Below are positions 18,491-27,347 of a stretch of DNA of 64,000 bases, in pieces; within the stretch, counting starts at the first letter, position 1; each line of letters starts with the position of its first letter. The DNA is taken from assembly GCF_901827185.1 (NCBI RefSeq), contig NZ_LR594671.1, positions 4,676,001 through 4,740,000 on the forward strand. Direction: 5' to 3'. The stretch is from Variovorax sp. PBL-E5 (lineage in GTDB: Bacteria; Pseudomonadota; Gammaproteobacteria; Burkholderiales; Burkholderiaceae_C). The notes beneath the pieces were generated by a model. That model saw only the letters and a list, made by a program, of their open reading frames with translations. It was not told the DNA's origin and did no database searches. A program made the translations under genes and the position numbers.

Positions 18491-19405
18491 TCAGAGAGGG
18501 TCCCAGCAGAACACGTCCTGCGAGCGCTCCAGCGGGGTGAATTGCGCGCGCATCGCGGGCATCGCCTGTTCGGCGATCCTGGCCGGCGTCCAGCCTTCGG
18601 CGTTGTGGACCGAGCGCACCGGACGCGGCTGCGAGAACAGGAAGATCTCGTTGGCGCGCACGCCGAAGATCTGCGCGCTCACGTCCTTGGCCTGGTCGCT
18701 GGCCAGGTAGACGGCCAGCGGCGCGATCTTGGCCGTCTCCATGGTCTTCAGCCGGTTGACCCGCTCCACCTGGTCGGGCGTGTCGGTCGGAATGCTGCTG
18801 ATCATGCGGCTCCATGCGAAGGGTGCGATGCAGTTGGAGCGCACGTTGAACTTGGCCATGTCCAGCGCCACCGCGCGCGACAGCCCGACGATGCCCAGCT
18901 TGGCCGCCATGTAGTTGGCCTGGCCGTAGTTGCCGATCAGCGCGGAGGTCGATGTCATGTTGACCAGCGCGCCGCGGTTGTCGCTCTTGAAGTGCGGCGC
19001 CGCCGCGCGCGCCATGAAGAAGGAGCCCTGCAGGTGAACATCGATCACCGACTGCCATTCCTCCATCGACATGTTGAAGAAGAAACGGTCGCGCAGGATG
19101 CCTGCGTTGTTGACGACGCAATCGATGCGCCCGAAGCTGTCCACCGCCGTGGCGATGATCCGCTGTGCCCCGGCCCAGCTGGCCACGCTGTCGGTGCTGG
19201 CCACGGCACTGCCGCCGTTCTCCTTGATCTGCCCGACCACGCGCTGCGCGGGTCCGTCGTCCAGGCCCTCGCCCGCGAGCGAAGCGCCAATGTCGTTCAC
19301 CACCACGCTGGCGCCTTCGGCCGCCATGGCCAATGCGATGTCACGGCCGATGCCGCCGCCGGCGCCGGTGACCACCACGACCTTGTCCTGCAACCACGCT
19401 GCCAT
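18491..19405 (-). CDS. SDR, 17-beta-HSD type 4-like hydroxyacyl-CoA dehydrogenase
   Basis: A 304-residue SDR, longer than FabG-type members because of a C-terminal extension of about 45 residues (VRANEIFLFSQPRPVRSVH). It has TGAGGGIG near residues 14-21, NNAG, a serine in MTSTSALIG and YMAAK. The sequence VVVNDIGASLAGEG and the extension recall the dehydrogenase unit of peroxisomal multifunctional enzyme 2 and actinobacterial steroid-cluster SDRs, which oxidise 3-hydroxyacyl-CoA. AAAGGAG precedes ATG 19405. It would make the ketoacyl-CoA in a beta-oxidation round. Confidence 0.85.
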   Translation of the reverse strand: MAAWLQDKVVVVTGAGGGIGRDIALAMAAEGASVVVNDIGASLAGEGLDDGPAQRVVGQIKENGGSAVASTDSVASWAGAQRIIATAVDSFGRIDCVVNNAGILRDRFFFNMSMEEWQSVIDVHLQGSFFMARAAAPHFKSDNRGALVNMTSTSALIGNYGQANYMAAKLGIVGLSRAVALDMAKFNVRSNCIAPFAWSRMISSIPTDTPDQVERVNRLKTMETAKIAPLAVYLASDQAKDVSAQIFGVRANEIFLFSQPRPVRSVHNAEGWTPARIAEQAMPAMRAQFTPLERSQDVFCWDPL

Positions 19406-19440
19406 ATCCGTCTCTCCTTTGTCAGTTGGGTACGGCGGGT

Positions 19441-20619
19441 TCAGACCGCGCCGGCTTTCCTCAATGCCTCGATGTCGCTGCCGGCCAGGCCGAGCTCGCG
19501 CAACACCGCATCCGTATGTTGCCCGAGGGCCGGCACGGCATCCATGCGCGGGTTGTCCTCGCGGCTCATGCCGGGCGGCAGCAGCGCGCGCAGCTTTCCG
19601 GCCGGCGAATCGATCTCGGTCCAGCGGTCGCGGGCCTTGAGCTGCGGGTGATCCCACACGCCCTGCATGTCGTTCATGCAGGCGTTGGCGATGCCGGCTT
19701 CGTCCAGCCGGGCCACCAGCTGCTGGCCCGTCAGCCCTTGCAGCACACCGTCGATCACCTGCTTGAGTTCATCGCGCAGCGCCACCCGCCGGGCGTTGCC
19801 GGCATAGGCCTCGTTCGCCAGCACGTCGGGCCGCTGCAGCACGGTGCGGCAGAAGGACTCCCACTCGCGCTCGTTCTGGACCGCCAGGATCACCGTCACG
19901 CCATCGCCGGCGGTGAACGGCCCATAGGGAAAAATGGCCGAATGCGAAGCGCCCGCGCGCGCGGGCGGCTCGGCGCCGTCGTAGGTGTAGTAGAGCGCAT
20001 AGCTGGTCCACTCGGTCATCGCCTCCAGCATCGACACCTCGATGTGCGAGCCCTTGCCGCTGACGCCGCGTCGCAGCAGGGCGGCCAGCACGTTGCTGTA
20101 GGCATACATGCCTGCGGCGATGTCGGCCACGGAGGCGCCGGTCTTGGACGGATGCTCGGGCGTGCCGGTGATCGACACCAGGCCGCCCTCGCTCTGGATC
20201 AGCAAGTCGTAGGCCTTCTTGTCGCGGTAGGGGCCGTCCGGCCCGTAGCCGGAGATATCGCACAGCGTGAGGCGCGGATGCTTGGCCGACAGCGCCTGCC
20301 ACGACAGGCCCAGGCGCGCGGCGGCGCCCGGTGCCAGGTTCTGCACCACCACATCGGCCTTGGCCATCAGCGCGTCCAGCACCCCCTGCGACGCCGGGTG
20401 CTTGATGTCGAGCGTGACGCTTTCCTTCGAGCGATTCACCCAGACGAAGTGAGAGGCCAGGCCGCGCGTGCGCGTGTCGTAGGCGCGCGCGAAGTCTCCG
20501 CTGCCGGGGCGCTCGATCTTGATCACGCGCGCACCGAGGTCGGCGAGCTGGCGCGTGCAGAACGGTGCGGCGATCGCGTGCTCGAACGTGACGACCGTCA
20601 AGCCTTCCAGTGTCCTCAT
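19441..20619 (-). CDS. Class III (CaiB/BaiF) CoA-transferase
   Basis: A 392-residue family III CoA-transferase. The nucleophilic aspartate is D138 in KAYDLLIQSEGG, the equivalent of D169 of formyl-CoA transferase, and the N-terminal EHAIAAPFCTRQLADLGA region is typical. It would move CoA from a donor thioester such as succinyl-CoA to an incoming acid, an energy-saving alternative to the ligases in the region. The ATG at 20619 lies 11 bases after the stop of the ACAD gene. Unlike the protein at 23164 it lacks the racemase signature. Confidence 0.88.
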   Translation of the reverse strand: MRTLEGLTVVTFEHAIAAPFCTRQLADLGARVIKIERPGSGDFARAYDTRTRGLASHFVWVNRSKESVTLDIKHPASQGVLDALMAKADVVVQNLAPGAAARLGLSWQALSAKHPRLTLCDISGYGPDGPYRDKKAYDLLIQSEGGLVSITGTPEHPSKTGASVADIAAGMYAYSNVLAALLRRGVSGKGSHIEVSMLEAMTEWTSYALYYTYDGAEPPARAGASHSAIFPYGPFTAGDGVTVILAVQNEREWESFCRTVLQRPDVLANEAYAGNARRVALRDELKQVIDGVLQGLTGQQLVARLDEAGIANACMNDMQGVWDHPQLKARDRWTEIDSPAGKLRALLPPGMSREDNPRMDAVPALGQHTDAVLRELGLAGSDIEALRKAGAV

Positions 20620-20630
20620 CGCAGGTGCTT

Positions 20631-21791
20631 TCAAAACGAGCGCGGCAGACCGAGCACGTGCTCGGCCACATACGACAGGATCATGTTGGTGGAGATGGGC
20701 GCGACCTGGTAGAGGCGCGTTTCGCGAAACTTGCGCTCGACGTCGTACTCGGTCGCGAAGCCGAATCCGCCGTGGAACTGGATGCACGCGTTGGCCGCCT
20801 CCCACGAGACATCGGCCGCCAGCAGCTTGGCCATGTTGGCCTCGGCGCCGCAGGGCTGGCCGGCATCGAACAGGGAGGTCGCCTTGAAGCGCATCAGGTC
20901 GGCGGCCTGCAGATTGATCCAGGCCCGTGCGATCGGAAACTGCACGCCCTGGTTCTTGCCGATCGGGCGATCGAACACCACCCGCTCGCTGGCGTACTTC
21001 ACGATCTTCTCGATGAACCAGTGCGCATCGCCGATGCACTCGGCGGCCACCAGCGTGCGTTCGGCGTTGAGGCCGTCGAGCAGATACTTGAAGCCCTTGC
21101 CCTCCTCGCCGATCAGGTTCTCGGCCGGAATCTCGAGGTTGTCGAAGAACAGCTCGTTGGTCTCGTGATTGACCATGTTCGAGATCGGCCGCACGGTCAT
21201 GCCCTTGCCCGTCGCCGCCTTCACGTCGACCAGGAAGATCGACATGCCGTCGGAGCGGCGCGCGACCTGGTCCACCGGCGTCGTGCGCGCCAGCAGGATC
21301 ATCAGTTCCGAATGCTGCACCCGCGAGATCCAGACCTTCTGGCCGTTGACCACGTAGCGGTCGCCCTTCTTCACGGCAGTGGTCTTGAGCCGGGTGGTGT
21401 CGGTGCCGGTGGTCGGCTCGGTCACGGCCATCGACTGCAGCCGCAGTTCGCCGGTGGCGATGCCGGGCATGTAGCGTTCCTTCTGCGCCTTCGAGCCATG
21501 GCGCAGCAAGGTGTTCATGTTGTACATCTGGCCGTGGCAGGCGCCGGCATTGCCTCCGCAACGATTGATCTCTTCCATGATCACGGAAGCCTCGGCGAGA
21601 CCCAGGCCCGAGCCGCCATATTCCTGCGGCACCAGCGCGGCCAGCCAGCCGGCCTGGGTCAAGGCATGGACGAACTCTTCGGGATAACCGTTCTGCTCAT
21701 CGACGCGCCGGAAGTAGTCGCCCGGCAACTGGGCCACGAGGCTTCGAATCGCGTCACGCACATCCTGATAGGGGTCATGGGTACTCTGCAT
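20631..21791 (-). CDS. Acyl-CoA dehydrogenase, first gene of the 13-gene operon
   Basis: A 386-residue ACAD. The C-terminal IYEGT motif is absent, but a glutamate is present in helix G, E244 in LNAERTLVAA, as in isovaleryl-CoA dehydrogenase. The loop TEPTTGTDTTRL and FHGGFGFATEYDVER are present. The start at 21791 (MQSTHDPYQ) lies 30 bases downstream of promoter element copy 3; the longer open frame reaching 21920 would run through that element and is rejected. The gene diverges from the LysR regulator. An E244-type base suggests a branched or 2-alkyl substrate. Confidence 0.87.
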   Translation of the reverse strand: MQSTHDPYQDVRDAIRSLVAQLPGDYFRRVDEQNGYPEEFVHALTQAGWLAALVPQEYGGSGLGLAEASVIMEEINRCGGNAGACHGQMYNMNTLLRHGSKAQKERYMPGIATGELRLQSMAVTEPTTGTDTTRLKTTAVKKGDRYVVNGQKVWISRVQHSELMILLARTTPVDQVARRSDGMSIFLVDVKAATGKGMTVRPISNMVNHETNELFFDNLEIPAENLIGEEGKGFKYLLDGLNAERTLVAAECIGDAHWFIEKIVKYASERVVFDRPIGKNQGVQFPIARAWINLQAADLMRFKATSLFDAGQPCGAEANMAKLLAADVSWEAANACIQFHGGFGFATEYDVERKFRETRLYQVAPISTNMILSYVAEHVLGLPRSF

Positions 21792-21821
21792 GGTTCGCGA
21801 GCATCGTCCCCGCCCCTGGCA

Positions 21822-21833
21822 CTGACAATCGAA
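21822..21833 (-). promoter_or_regulatory. Catabolic-cluster promoter element, copy 3
   Basis: Reads TTCGATTGTCAG toward the 13-gene operon, preceded by GGCAAAACAA. It is identical to copy 2 over 12 bases. A weaker plus-facing relative, ACGATTGAGC, at 21845-21854 points toward the LysR gene. The intergenic region of about 170 bp therefore looks like a regulator-controlled divergent promoter. Confidence 0.6.
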
Positions 21834-21962
21834 TTGTTTTGCCGACGATTGAGCAAATCTAAATGCGAGCGCAATGCGAGCCGCTCTCCAGGTGGCTTGA
21901 AGTATCATCGTTCGCTCCACCCAGACTCACTCAACCCACCCACAGTTGCGACCGTGCGGGAA

Positions 21963-22880
21963 ATGCCTCCCCTGAATGCGTTGCGCGCATTCGTATCGAC
22001 CGCTCGCCATCTCAGCGCGACCAAAGCCGCGGTGGAACTCCACGTGACACTCGGTGCGGTGAGCCATCAGTTGCGCGCACTCGAGGAGTTCCTGGGCGTC
22101 GACCTGTTCGTGCGCGGCCACCGCAAGCTCACACTGACCGACGCCGGAGAACGCTACTTCCGCGAAGTGTCGGTGGCCTTCGATTCCATCCGGGCCGCCA
22201 CCACGGCACTGGTCGAACCCGGCAACAGGGACATGCTCAAGCTGAGGGCCTACACCACCTTCTCGCTGCGCTGGCTGATCCCGCGGCTGTCCAGCTTCTA
22301 TGCCGAGAACCGGTCGGTGGAACTCGTGCTTTCCACCAGCAACGAGCCGGTCGATTTCAGCCGCGAGAAACTCGACTTCGCGATCCGTCTGGGCAATGGC
22401 GAATGGCCGGGCTCGATCGCCGAGCGGCTGATCCCCAACATCGTGGCGCCGGTGTGCAGCCCGTCCCTGCTCGCGCGCGGGCCCGAGGTCAGCAAGCCCA
22501 TCGACCTGATGCGGCATGTGCTGTTGCAGTCGACCTGGCCCGAGCGCCGCGACGACTGGCCGACCTGGTTGGCCGAGCAGGGCGTGGCGACGCTCGACGA
22601 CTTCAGCTTCCTGTATTTCGAGAGCTCGGCGCTGAGCTACCAGGCCGCCATCGAAGGACAGGGCTTCGTGATGGCGCAGATGGCGCTGGTGCAGGACGAC
22701 ATCGCCGCCGGCCGGCTGGTGTGTCCCTTCGACCGTTGCCTGGACCGAGGCGACTTCACCTACTACCTGATCTATCCGGAAGGCCGCCGGCTCACGTCGC
22801 AGATGGAAACTTTCCGGCAATGGCTGCGTGCGCAATGCGCGGCATTCAACGAAGCGCCCTCTTCGCTCCCCAGCGCCTGA
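21963..22880 (+). CDS. LysR-type transcriptional regulator (GcvA-like)
   Basis: A 305-residue regulator: an N-terminal winged helix-turn-helix (LNALRAFVSTARHLSATKAA ... GAVSHQLRALEEFLG) over about residues 1-65, then a LysR substrate-binding domain. The N-terminus PPLNALRAF and VSHQ are typical of the GcvA subgroup. It is divergent from the 13-gene operon and sits centrally among units carrying the shared promoter element, so it is the obvious candidate regulator; that link is inferred. An in-frame GTG at 21954 is an alternative start. No clear ribosome site is seen for either. Confidence 0.88.
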   Translation: MPPLNALRAFVSTARHLSATKAAVELHVTLGAVSHQLRALEEFLGVDLFVRGHRKLTLTDAGERYFREVSVAFDSIRAATTALVEPGNRDMLKLRAYTTFSLRWLIPRLSSFYAENRSVELVLSTSNEPVDFSREKLDFAIRLGNGEWPGSIAERLIPNIVAPVCSPSLLARGPEVSKPIDLMRHVLLQSTWPERRDDWPTWLAEQGVATLDDFSFLYFESSALSYQAAIEGQGFVMAQMALVQDDIAAGRLVCPFDRCLDRGDFTYYLIYPEGRRLTSQMETFRQWLRAQCAAFNEAPSSLPSA

Positions 22881-22999
22881 GAGATTGCGCGTCGATCCGC
22901 GCGCCTGAAGACAACCTCGGTCTTCATCGCCGTCGGCTGTCGCGGTCTTGCGCCGGACTCTTGCGCGCTTGAATTGCATTCAACAAGCGCCGGCAAAAA

Positions 23000-23011
23000 G
23001 TCAATTGTCAG
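23000..23011 (+). promoter_or_regulatory. Catabolic-cluster promoter element, copy 4
   Basis: Reads GTCAATTGTCAG with CGGCAAAAA in front and is identical to copy 1. It lies 47 bases before the start of the 25-codon remnant and about 150 before the racemase gene. The spacing to the remnant is close to the 48 bases seen for copy 2, so the element probably once served the intact remnant gene and now drives the operon behind it. Confidence 0.58.
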
Positions 23012-23058
23012 GGCCTTCGGCCTCGGACAACATGCAAGCTGACAAGGAGACTTCCGGC

Positions 23059-23136
23059 ATGCTGAACACACGCGTCCTCGCCAGCGCCGCGCTCCTCGGG
23101 ACGGGATTCGTTGCCGATGACGAATGCACGGCCTGA
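23059..23136 (+). pseudogene. 25-codon signal-peptide-like ORF, possible remnant of a binding-protein gene
   Basis: A short reading frame with a strong ribosome site (GACAAGGAGACTTCCGGC then ATG). It encodes a basic and hydrophobic start, MLNTRVLASAALLGTGFVA, and ends in DDECTA. The leader is nearly that of the Liv-type binding-protein gene at 30785 (GACAAGGAGACAAGCCGC), and the ending recalls the TTECSLVKAL tail of that protein. An in-frame internal deletion that left the signal peptide and tail would explain this. It could also be a functional leader peptide. The next gene starts 27 bases later. Confidence 0.45.
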
Positions 23137-23163
23137 TCATCCGAATACCAGCCAAGGAGCCGC

Positions 23164-24327
23164 ATGGGACCGCTTGCCGGACTGAAGATCGTTGAATTCG
23201 CCGCCGTGGGTCCCGCGCCGATGTGCGCGATGCTGCTGGCGGACCTCGGCGCCACGGTGCTGCGCATCGACCGCGTCACGCCGGTGGAGCTGGGCAAGAA
23301 GCGGCCGCTCCAATTCGACCTGCTGCTGCGCAACCGCGAGGGCATGGCGCTGGACCTGAAATCGCCCGAGGGCCGGGCCATGGCGATGGACGTCGTGGCC
23401 AATGCCGACGCCGTGATCGAAGGCATGCGGCCGGGCGTGATGGAACGCCTGGGGCTCGGTCCGGACGACTGCTTCAAGCGCCAGCCGAAGTTGGTGTACG
23501 GCCGCATGACAGGCTGGGGCCAGACGGGCCCGCTCGCGGACGCGGCGGCGCACGACCTCAACTACATCGCCGTGACCGGCGCGCTCGACGCGATAGGCCG
23601 CGCAGGCCAGCCGCCCAGCATCCCGATCAACCTGCTGGGCGACTACGCGGGCGGATCGCTCTATCTGGCACTGGGCATCCTGGCTGCCTTGCGCGAGAGC
23701 GAGCGCTCGGGCCGGGGCCAGGTGGTGGACGCCGCGATCACGGACGGCGTGACCTCGCTGATGACGAGCATGTTCGGCCTGATGGCTGCGGGGATGTGGA
23801 AGCTCGAACGCGGCACCAACATCGCCGATTCGGGAACGCCCTTCTACGACGTCTACGCCTGCGCCGATGGGAAGTTCGTGACGGTGGCGCCGATCGAGAC
23901 GCGCTTCTTCGAGGATCTGCTGCAGCGCCTGGACATCGCGCCGGCCGACTTTCCCGACCGCTGGGACCGCACGCAATGGCCGCGGATGCGCGAAACGCTG
24001 GCCGCCCGATTCCGCACCCGCACCCGCGACGATTGGTGCGCCTTGCTGGAAGGCAGCGACGCCTGTTTCGCACCGGTGCTGACAATGGCCGAAGCACCGC
24101 ATCACGCGCACGCGGCGGCACGCGAAGCCTTCGTGGAGGTGGGCGGCGTGCAGCAACCCAGGCCCGCGCCGCGCTTCAGCCGCACGTCGCCCGCGCTGCC
24201 CCGAGCCCCGCGCGCAAGCACCCGCGACGAAGCACTGGCTTCGCTGCGCGACTGGTTCGGCGAAGCCCGCTACAGCCAGCTCGAGGCGGCGGGGAAACTC
24301 GCAGCGGTGCAAGGCAGCGAAGCCTGA
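23164..24327 (+). CDS. Alpha-methylacyl-CoA racemase (CaiB/BaiF superfamily)
   Basis: A 387-residue protein of the class III CoA-transferase fold, assigned as a racemase. H130, D160 and E245 fall at a constant offset of four from the catalytic H126, D156 and E241 of the M. tuberculosis racemase MCR, within GPLADAAAHDLNY, LLGDYAGG and VAPIE. The enzyme interconverts 2R- and 2S-methylacyl-CoA so that stereospecific dehydrogenases can act, which implies an alpha-methyl-branched substrate such as an isoprenoid, bile-acid side chain or terpenoid acid. AAGGAG precedes ATG 23164. It heads an operon with a crotonase, a paired ACAD and a ligase. Confidence 0.9.
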   Translation: MGPLAGLKIVEFAAVGPAPMCAMLLADLGATVLRIDRVTPVELGKKRPLQFDLLLRNREGMALDLKSPEGRAMAMDVVANADAVIEGMRPGVMERLGLGPDDCFKRQPKLVYGRMTGWGQTGPLADAAAHDLNYIAVTGALDAIGRAGQPPSIPINLLGDYAGGSLYLALGILAALRESERSGRGQVVDAAITDGVTSLMTSMFGLMAAGMWKLERGTNIADSGTPFYDVYACADGKFVTVAPIETRFFEDLLQRLDIAPADFPDRWDRTQWPRMRETLAARFRTRTRDDWCALLEGSDACFAPVLTMAEAPHHAHAAAREAFVEVGGVQQPRPAPRFSRTSPALPRAPRASTRDEALASLRDWFGEARYSQLEAAGKLAAVQGSEA

Positions 24328-24348
24328 ATTCAAGACGAAAGTGAGCCC

Positions 24349-25104
24349 ATGATCATTCAATCCCACGAGGCCGGCGTCGCGACCGTCCGCATGAACGACC
24401 CCGAGCGCCGCAACGCCTTCTCGATGCCGATGCGCATCGCATTGCTCAACACCTTTCGCGCGCTCGAGGCCGACCAGACGGTGCGCGCCGTGGTGTTCAC
24501 CGGCGGCGACAAGCTTTTCTGCGTCGGCGGCGACGTGACCGCGATGGGCAACCAGCCGATGGGCGCCGCGCTCGACCGCATGCGCATCGTGCACGACCTG
24601 GTGCGGCTGATGGCGCAAAGCAGCAAGCCCTTCATTGCCGCGGTGGAAGGCTGGGCGGTCGGCGGCGGTCTGTCCCTCGCGCTCCTGTGCGACACCATCG
24701 TCGCCGGCGAGTCGGCTCGCTTCAAGGCCGGCTTCGGCGAGATCGGCATGGCGCCCGACACCGGCATCCTGCATTCGCTGCCTGCGCGCGTGGGGACCGG
24801 CCGGGCGCGGCAGATCCTCCTGTACAACGAGGTCTTCAGCGCAAAGCAGGCGCTCGACTGGGGCGTGGTCGACACCCTCGTTGCCACGGGCGATGCGCAG
24901 AAAGAGGCGACGCGGCTGGCCAAGCTCCTGGCCGCCAAGGCGCCCTTGCCGATCGCGCTGACCCGCTCGGTTTTCGCTTCGGGCCTGGACGAGGTCCTGC
25001 TGAGAGAGCGCGAGATCCAGGCGATGCTGTTCAGTTCCACCGACCACGACGAAGGCAAGTCGGCTTTCTTCGAGAAACGCACGCCCGTCTTCAAGGGCAG
25101 TTGA
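24349..25104 (+). CDS. Crotonase-family enzyme without the hydratase glutamates
   Basis: A 251-residue crotonase homologue. The fold motifs FCVGGDVTAM and AVGGGLSLALLCD are present, but the first glutamate is serine (GGGLS) and the second region reads RFKAGFGEIGMAPDTG, closer to enoyl-CoA isomerase or hydrolase members than to hydratases. It has no membrane segment or signal peptide. It lies between the racemase and the paired ACAD, so it may isomerise an unsaturated branched acyl-CoA. ATG 24349 is 21 bases after the racemase stop. Confidence 0.83.
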   Translation: MIIQSHEAGVATVRMNDPERRNAFSMPMRIALLNTFRALEADQTVRAVVFTGGDKLFCVGGDVTAMGNQPMGAALDRMRIVHDLVRLMAQSSKPFIAAVEGWAVGGGLSLALLCDTIVAGESARFKAGFGEIGMAPDTGILHSLPARVGTGRARQILLYNEVFSAKQALDWGVVDTLVATGDAQKEATRLAKLLAAKAPLPIALTRSVFASGLDEVLLREREIQAMLFSSTDHDEGKSAFFEKRTPVFKGS

Positions 25105-25118
25105 AAGGAGAAGGCCAT

Positions 25119-26183
25119 ATGTCAGAGATCCAGGACGACGCCCGCGAGCGGCTCGCGCTGATCCGCGAGAGCGCCGCCTCGCTGCTGCCGCGCGAAGACG
25201 GCGCGGCCCGCGCACGCGCGCTTCGTTTCCAGGCGCCAGGTTTCGATCGCGCACTCTGGAAAAAGATGTGCGGACTGGGCTGGGCCGGCCTGCGTGTGCC
25301 CGAAGCCGGCGACGGCAGCGGCTTCGACGTCGAGGCGCTGTGCGCCGTGGCGCAGCAGCTGGGCGAGTCGCTGAGCCCCGAGCCCTTCATTCCCGTCACG
25401 GCGGCCGCACAGCTGCTGCCGGACGACTGGCGCGCGCGCGTGATGGCGGGTGATCGCATCGTCGTTCCTGCGTGGATGGAGCGCGCGCACGAACTGCCGT
25501 CCGCCGCGCGCACGACATTCCGCCATGGCAAGGTGAACGGCACCAAGCGCCTCGTACCTTGCGCGCTCGGTGCCGACGCATTCGTCGTCGCCACGCATGA
25601 CGGCCTGGCGCTCGTGCAGCGCGAGAGCGCCGGCGTCGCGCTCGAACCGGTGAGCCTGCACGACGGCGGCTTCGCGGCCGATGTCGTGTTCAAGGACGCG
25701 CCCGGCGAAGCGCTCGATGCCGCCTTCGACGGCGTCTTCGAGGAATGCGCGCTCGCCCATGCCGCCTACCTCCTCGGCGTGATGGAGGCTGCGTTCGATG
25801 TCAGCCTGGCCTACATGACCGTGCGCAAGCAATTCGGCCGGCCGATCGGCAGCTTCCAGTCGCTGCAACACCGCGCCGTCGACCTGAAGATCCAGCTGGA
25901 ACTCACGCGCGCCGTCGTCCATGACGCAGCGATCGCCTGCAACGACCCCTCGGCATCGCAGGCACATCGTCAGTCGCTGGTCTCGCGCGCCCGCATGCGT
26001 GCGGGCGATGCCGCGCTGCGCACGGCCCAGGAAACGGTGCAGTTCCATGGCGCGATGGGCATGACCGACGAATGCGACATCGGCCTGTATGCACGAAAGA
26101 TCCTTGCCGTGCAGAACGACTGGGGCTCCACCCTTGCACATCGACAGCGCTTCACCGCCATCGAGCTCGCCCGAAATGATTGA
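25119..26183 (+). CDS. Acyl-CoA dehydrogenase, small-type subunit of second paired ACAD
   Basis: A 354-residue divergent ACAD with QFGRPIGSFQSLQHRAVDLK and QFHGAMGMTDECDIGLY, typical of the non-catalytic partner. AAAGGAG precedes ATG 25119. It overlaps the large subunit gene by eight bases (ATGATTGA), which suggests equimolar synthesis. It is paralogous to the beta-type ACAD at 3560-4666, but the gene order of the pair, small then large, is the same here and there relative to transcription. It probably forms an alpha2-beta2 complex with the next gene product. Confidence 0.85.
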   Translation: MSEIQDDARERLALIRESAASLLPREDGAARARALRFQAPGFDRALWKKMCGLGWAGLRVPEAGDGSGFDVEALCAVAQQLGESLSPEPFIPVTAAAQLLPDDWRARVMAGDRIVVPAWMERAHELPSAARTTFRHGKVNGTKRLVPCALGADAFVVATHDGLALVQRESAGVALEPVSLHDGGFAADVVFKDAPGEALDAAFDGVFEECALAHAAYLLGVMEAAFDVSLAYMTVRKQFGRPIGSFQSLQHRAVDLKIQLELTRAVVHDAAIACNDPSASQAHRQSLVSRARMRAGDAALRTAQETVQFHGAMGMTDECDIGLYARKILAVQNDWGSTLAHRQRFTAIELARND

Positions 26184-27333
26184 AACCGCCACCGACTACA
26201 ACGCGATGACCGACGACGCATTCCGCACCATGGTGCGGGACTTCGTCGAGGCCCACTACCCGCCCGCGCTGCGATTCCAGATCGGCCAGTTGCCGCACTC
26301 GGTGACGCGAGGCTGGTATGGGAAACTGGCCGAACGCGGCTGGGTGGCCCCGGCGTGGCCGCGCGAATACGGCGGCATGGGGCTGAGCCCGATCAAGCGA
26401 ATCATCATGGCGCGCGTGTTCGACGAACACGGCTGCTCCCGCTACGCCGACAACGGCGTGATGATGACCGGGCCGCTGCTGATCAAGTTCGGCACGCCCG
26501 CGCAGCAGGCGTATTTCCTGCCGAAGATCCTGTCGGGCGAGCATGTCTGGTGCCAGGGCTACAGCGAACCCAATTCGGGCTCCGACCTTGCGAGCCTGCG
26601 CACCGAGGCCGTGTGGAACGGCGACGGCTGGACGATCAGCGGCCAGAAGATCTGGACCTCGCGCGCCAACCAGGCGCAGTGGTGCCACATGCTCGCGCGC
26701 ACCGACAAGACCGCGGCAAAGCCGCAGGACGGCATCAGCTACTTTCTGGTGCCGCTCGACGCGCCCGGCGTGACCATCCGGCCCATCAAGATCCTGTCGA
26801 TGCAGGACGACTTCTGCGAGGTCTTCTTCGACCAGGTGAAAGTGCCGGCCGACGCCCTGGTCGGCGAAGCCCATCGCGGCTGGTCGATCACCAAGGCGTT
26901 GATGGGCGGCGAGCGGCTGTTCCTCGGCGCATCGGCGCAGTCCTTCAATGCGCTCGCGCTGCTGCGGCAGATCGCCAGGGCCGTGGGCAGCTGGGGCGAG
27001 CCGGTGTTCATGGAACGCTACGCGCGCCTGGCCGCCGATCTGGCGGACCACAACAGCTTGTACGAGGCGGGCCTGGAAAAGGTCCGCGCGGGCGGCGAGC
27101 TCGGCCCGGAGGGCGCGATGCTCAAGGTCCACCAGACCGAGATGTACAAGCGAATTGCCGCCACCGCGGTCGAGATCGCGGGGCCGTATGGCGGCCTGAG
27201 CGGCGCCAGTGACGCGGTGAACGAGATCCAGGTCGCGGCCACTTTTCTGGCCTCCATGGCCGGGACCATCTACGGCGGCTCCTCCGAAGTCCAGCGAAAC
27301 ATTCTTGCCAAGCAAGTCCTGCATCTGCCTTGA
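26176..27333 (+). CDS. Acyl-CoA dehydrogenase, large-type subunit of second paired ACAD
   Basis: A 385-residue ACAD. The C-terminal motif is IYGGSSEVQRN with glycine in place of the usual glutamate, while E246 in MGGERLFLG supplies the likely base, the same residue number as in the large subunit at 2400-3563. YSEPNSGSDLASLRTEA and FDQVKVPADALVGE are standard. The start is ATG 26176, inside the end of the small subunit gene. With the racemase upstream, a 2-methyl-branched acyl-CoA is a plausible substrate. Confidence 0.87.
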   Translation: MIETATDYNAMTDDAFRTMVRDFVEAHYPPALRFQIGQLPHSVTRGWYGKLAERGWVAPAWPREYGGMGLSPIKRIIMARVFDEHGCSRYADNGVMMTGPLLIKFGTPAQQAYFLPKILSGEHVWCQGYSEPNSGSDLASLRTEAVWNGDGWTISGQKIWTSRANQAQWCHMLARTDKTAAKPQDGISYFLVPLDAPGVTIRPIKILSMQDDFCEVFFDQVKVPADALVGEAHRGWSITKALMGGERLFLGASAQSFNALALLRQIARAVGSWGEPVFMERYARLAADLADHNSLYEAGLEKVRAGGELGPEGAMLKVHQTEMYKRIAATAVEIAGPYGGLSGASDAVNEIQVAATFLASMAGTIYGGSSEVQRNILAKQVLHLP

Positions 27334-27347
27334 ACGATTGACGTCCG

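Noticed and set aside
15711..18710. A 999-codon open frame on the plus strand opposite the dienoyl-CoA reductase, BadI-like and SDR genes
   Set aside because: It is rich in R, H, D, G and Q with no recognisable domain and mirrors well-supported minus-strand genes; it is a high-GC shadow.
23137..25254. A 705-codon open frame on the minus strand opposite the racemase and crotonase genes
   Set aside because: Composition is that of a shadow frame and the plus-strand genes carry clear catalytic motifs.
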